8,867 bases of DNA from Bacteroidota bacterium (GTDB lineage Bacteria > Bacteroidota > Bacteroidia > Chitinophagales > Saprospiraceae): assembly GCA_024277695.1 (NCBI GenBank), contig JAJRUR010000251.1, forward strand, positions 1 through 8,867, read 5' to 3'. Shown piece after piece: positions 7,250-8,867 of the stretch. The stretch's first letter is position 1; each line of letters opens with the position of its first letter. The position numbers were made by a program, and so were the translations under genes. A model generated the notes under the pieces. It made no database searches. It was not told the DNA's origin and saw nothing but the letters and a program-made list of their open reading frames with translations.

Positions 7250-8329
7250 GTGCATTTGCCCAAAATACATATCATCTTACTTGCATCCTTGCTATCCTAT
7301 AGCTCTCTCTATGCTTGGGACTTTGATGTAGCCGTCAAAAACCGCGTAGAATCAATGTCGCTTAGTGTCACACCAAAAATGGACAAAGTGGTCAGGAGCA
7401 AACTCCACCAATATCTCTACCTCAACGAAATACATACTCATGCGATACTCCGTCGTATGATGATCTACTACCCGATGATCGAGCGCAAACTCAGAGAAAA
7501 CGGCTTACCCCAAGATCTAAAATATATGGTTTTGGTAGAGTCGGAAATCGACCCCTTGGCCGAATCCGGTGACGGTGCCTTGGGCTTGTGGCAGTTTATG
7601 CCCAAAACAGCTCAATCTCTCGGACTGCGTATCACTACAGACATCGACGAACGACGAGACCCCGAACTATCTACTGATGCCGCCATTCGTTATCTCAAGA
7701 TGTTGTATCGCCGATTTAATAATTGGGAACTCGTCATGGCAGCATATAACGGAGGAGCTACACGTGTACGGCGAGCACAAAAAAAAGCAGGCTTTTCAAA
7801 AGATTTTTGGAAAGTAAAAAAATACCTCCCAAAAGAGAGTGCTGAATTTATTTCTCGTTTTACTGCAGCAGCATATTTGGGAACATTTTATAAATACCAC
7901 TTCTTCCAACCACCATCCATTAATTTAGACTTACAACTCACTTCACAAATAACAATAAAAAAACATACAAGATTTTCTGAAATTTCTAAAAAAACAGGTA
8001 TTCCGGTATATATCTTAATGGAATTAAACCCGATGTACAAAAAATCCTACATCCCCAAGTCCGCGCGAGGTCATAAATTGATAGTCCCCAAGCGCGTCCT
8101 ACATTTATTAAATCCGGAGATCAAAACGGCTTATAATTCAGAACATTTAAAAAATTATGACCCCAATCAATACTACACCATCAAGCTATACCAAGTAGCC
8201 AAACACGAAACTATCTACACGCTAGCCAAAAAATTAGATGCAGATGCTTTTCTGATCAAGTACTGGAATCATATGGACAAACTCGTCACTATGGCAGACA
8301 GGGAGATGGTCAGTTATGCAATCAAATAA
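7250..8329 (+). CDS. Secreted MltD-like lytic transglycosylase with degenerate LysM region
   Basis: A 359-residue protein. The start is GTG at 7250: the only in-frame stop nearby is TAA 7229-7231, and no ATG exists between that stop and the signal peptide. Residues 1-22 form the signal peptide (hydrophobic core, then SSLYA before WDFD). Residues 85-215 are a lytic transglycosylase (SLT/GH23) domain. The catalytic Glu97 is in LVESEIDP; further family motifs are GALGLWQFMPKTAQSLGL (109-126), DERRDPELSTDAAIRYLKMLY (133-153), AAYNGG (164-169) and KYLPKESAEFISRF (191-204). Such enzymes cleave peptidoglycan between MurNAc and GlcNAc, forming 1,6-anhydroMurNAc. Two C-terminal segments (about 233-281 and 309-358) resemble LysM wall-binding modules but are divergent; a Tyr-Thr-Ile/LAKK-like core remains in the second. 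No lipobox is seen, so it is periplasmic or exported. This suggests a role in wall remodelling or insertion of envelope machines. Confidence 0.92.
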   Translation: MHLPKIHIILLASLLSYSSLYAWDFDVAVKNRVESMSLSVTPKMDKVVRSKLHQYLYLNEIHTHAILRRMMIYYPMIERKLRENGLPQDLKYMVLVESEIDPLAESGDGALGLWQFMPKTAQSLGLRITTDIDERRDPELSTDAAIRYLKMLYRRFNNWELVMAAYNGGATRVRRAQKKAGFSKDFWKVKKYLPKESAEFISRFTAAAYLGTFYKYHFFQPPSINLDLQLTSQITIKKHTRFSEISKKTGIPVYILMELNPMYKKSYIPKSARGHKLIVPKRVLHLLNPEIKTAYNSEHLKNYDPNQYYTIKLYQVAKHETIYTLAKKLDADAFLIKYWNHMDKLVTMADREMVSYAIK

Positions 8330-8333
8330 CTTC

Positions 8334-8345
8334 CTCAAGTTTCGG
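8334..8345 (+). repeat. 12-bp inverted repeat, left arm
   Basis: CTCAAGTTTCGG begins 4 nt after the transglycosylase stop codon. Its exact reverse complement is at 8738-8749. The two arms bracket about 416 bp that include the first long module and two hairpin units. The spacing is far too long for an RNA stem to be the obvious reading. Ends of a small mobile element or a rearrangement boundary are possible, but no transposase and no clear target duplication are visible. Confidence 0.45.
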
Positions 8346-8389
8346 TAGTTTCTAAAATAGAAAAAAAGGGAATTATGCAAGGTATATTT

Positions 8390-8404
8390 AACTGAATTTC
8401 AGTT
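8390..8404. promoter_or_regulatory. 15-nt perfect palindrome, possible operator or small hairpin
   Basis: AACTGAATTTCAGTT has two 7-nt arms around a single central T. It lies 61 nt after the transglycosylase stop. No T-run follows, so it is not a standard terminator, and no promoter box is found beside it. A dimeric protein-binding site or a 3' end hairpin are both possible. Confidence 0.25.
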
Positions 8405-8526
8405 CATAGTAGGTATGCACTAAAAAACATCACTCCATGCAATATACAAATAACTTCAAAATCACTACCGGCTACTTTGTATCATTTTGACAAACTCAAC
8501 AAGTTTTTAAGGAGTTTTTCTGTCAG

Positions 8527-8610
8527 ATATTTGATTGCGTTTCGTATTGTTTCTGAAATATATTTGCGTGTATATAATGAACATATTTTACAGGTCGCCC
8601 CGCTGGGGCT
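8527..8610 (+). repeat. Approximately 85-bp dispersed module, copy 1
   Basis: This segment matches 8755-8840 in direct orientation, with eight substitutions (all transitions) and one 2-nt indel. In order it contains ATTG (8534-8537), a 21-nt spacer, the promoter-like box TATATTTG (8559-8566), an ATG (8577-8579) in a fully conserved stretch from about 8576, and the GC hairpin unit from 8591. The combination looks like a repeated regulatory or small transcribed element rather than random duplication debris. Confidence 0.8.
8559..8566 (+). promoter_or_regulatory. Promoter-like -7 box (TATATTTG) inside repeat copy 1
   Basis: It matches TAnnTTTG and has an ATTG 21 nt upstream at 8534-8537 as a -33 candidate, within the spacing usual for this phylum. 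Transcription would start near 8573, giving an RNA of about 45 nt if it ends at the hairpin and T-rich tract at 8597-8617. The box is conserved in copy 2. Confidence 0.4.
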
Positions 8611-8617
8611 TTTGTTT
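8591..8617 (+). repeat. GC-hairpin repeat unit 1 (27-nt exact repeat)
   Basis: This unit begins CAGGTCGCCCCG and is identical over 27 nt to the unit at 8641-8667, with starts exactly 50 nt apart. It holds the hairpin GCCCC-GCT-GGGGC followed by TTTTGTTT. Confidence 0.9.
8597..8617 (+). terminator. Terminator-like hairpin with T-rich tract
   Basis: A 5-bp all-GC stem (8597-8601 with 8605-8609) and 3-nt loop is followed by TTTTGTTT. It resembles a short intrinsic terminator for rightward transcription. The stem is short and the element is repeated, so termination may be incidental to another role. Confidence 0.4.
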
Positions 8618-8640
8618 CTTTATCCAATTTATTCTACAAT

Positions 8641-8667
8641 CAGGTCGCCCCGCTGGGGCTTTTGTTT
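8641..8667 (+). repeat. GC-hairpin repeat unit 2 (27-nt exact repeat)
   Basis: Identical to 8591-8617. The 23 nt between the two units are unrelated A/T-rich sequence, and the promoter-like part of the long module is missing in front of this unit. The hairpin unit can therefore exist apart from the module. Confidence 0.9.
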
Positions 8668-8669
8668 TG
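8647..8669 (+). terminator. Second terminator-like hairpin with T-rich tract
   Basis: The same GCCCC/GGGGC stem (8647-8651 with 8655-8659) is followed by TTTTGTTTTG. It stands in tandem with the preceding one, so together they would act as a double stop for rightward transcripts if functional. Confidence 0.4.
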
Positions 8670-8737
8670 TCATCTAATCCATAACCCTTTTTTTATGAAA
8701 GTGGACTTATCTAAGCTCAACCCATTGATTTTAACAC

Positions 8738-8749
8738 CCGAAACTTGAG
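8738..8749 (-). repeat. 12-bp inverted repeat, right arm
   Basis: CCGAAACTTGAG is the exact reverse complement of 8334-8345. It lies 6 nt before the start of long-module copy 2. Confidence 0.45.
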
Positions 8750-8754
8750 TAATA

Positions 8755-8840
8755 ATATTTAATTGCGCTTCGTATTACTCCTGAAATATATATTTGCGTG
8801 TATGCAATGAACATATTTTACAGGTCGCCCCGCCGGGGCT
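8755..8840 (+). repeat. Approximately 85-bp dispersed module, copy 2
   Basis: This is the partner of 8527-8610. The TATATTTG box is at 8789-8796. The stretch AATGAACATATTTTACAG and most of the hairpin unit are identical to copy 1. An extra TA lengthens the A/T run before the box. The loop changes from GCT to GCC, keeping the stem intact. The T-rich tract after the hairpin is absent; ATAAG follows instead. Confidence 0.8.
8789..8796 (+). promoter_or_regulatory. Promoter-like -7 box (TATATTTG) inside repeat copy 2
   Basis: The same box as in copy 1, with ATTG at 8762-8765 upstream (23-nt spacer after the 2-nt insertion). It could drive a transcript leaving the window to the right, because the hairpin after it lacks a T-run. 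Confidence 0.35.
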
Positions 8841-8845
8841 ATAAG

Positions 8846-8865
8846 CAGGTCGTTCCGCAGGGGTT
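8846..8865 (+). repeat. GC-hairpin repeat unit 4, divergent
   Basis: CAGGTCGTTCCGCAGGGGTT starts exactly 25 nt after the third unit (8821). It keeps the CAGGTCG lead, but the stem is weaker: TTCC against GGGG, with G-U pairs if transcribed. It lies at the window edge and the array may continue. Confidence 0.7.
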
Positions 8866-8867
8866 AC

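Larger units (their letters stand above)
8330..8867. other. Non-coding, repeat-rich region downstream of the transglycosylase gene
   Basis: This 538-nt stretch has no convincing gene. An open frame at 8477-8677 starts at TTG and passes straight through the repeats, so I treat it as spurious. The contents are a 12-bp inverted repeat pair near the ends, a 15-nt palindrome at 8390-8404, two copies of an approximately 85-bp module and four GC-rich hairpin units. The last module runs to the window edge, so the region may continue. The stretch 8405-8526 shows nothing recognisable beyond A/T-rich sequence. Confidence 0.75.

Noticed and set aside
8477..8677. 66-codon open frame on the + strand in the repeat region
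   Set aside because: It starts at TTG without a promoter or initiation context and runs through the 85-bp module and two hairpin units; the composition is that of the repeats, not of a gene.
8591..8867. CRISPR array suggested by repeated 20-27-nt units
   Set aside because: Only four units, with irregular spacing (50, 180, 25), degenerate copies, spacers of very different length and no cas genes nearby.

Overview
The window looks like chromosomal DNA of a Bacteroidota bacterium. Four things support this. One gene ends in a type IX secretion (T9SS) sorting domain. Start codons are preceded by A/T-rich sequence with no Shine-Dalgarno. Three gene starts are preceded by a TAnnTTTG -7 promoter box. 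The LRR protein has a cysteine-capped layout common in this phylum. A Saprospiraceae-like member is my guess, from general resemblance only. All genes lie on the + strand and base composition looks even, with no obvious foreign block.

Region 1 (1-3761) holds three envelope or secreted genes with short gaps (46 and 34 nt). They are the 3' part of a fibronectin type III protein that begins before the window, a lipoprotein esterase of the PHB-depolymerase/LpqC alpha/beta-hydrolase family, and a leucine-rich-repeat protein exported by T9SS. They may be co-transcribed; no internal promoter was seen.

Region 2 (3762-4809) holds a possible decayed small ORF, then a promoter with an upstream palindrome driving a two-helix membrane TPR protein. 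After that comes a 186-nt gap in which the minus strand carries what looks like the C-terminal end of an otherwise lost protein, then the pheS promoter.

Region 3 (4810-7191) is pheS followed 9 nt later by hisS, an aminoacyl-tRNA synthetase pair that very probably forms one transcript. Region 4 (7199-8329) is a secreted MltD-type lytic transglycosylase with its own -7 box and a GTG start.

Region 5 (8330-8867) has no convincing gene and is built from repeats. An approximately 85-bp module occurs twice; it combines a TATATTTG promoter-like box, a conserved ATG and a GC-rich hairpin. Two further hairpin copies sit at 50-bp and 25-bp offsets. A 12-bp inverted repeat brackets most of this region. 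This repeat block is the least explained part of the window. I see no defence system, CRISPR array, transposase, rRNA or tRNA.
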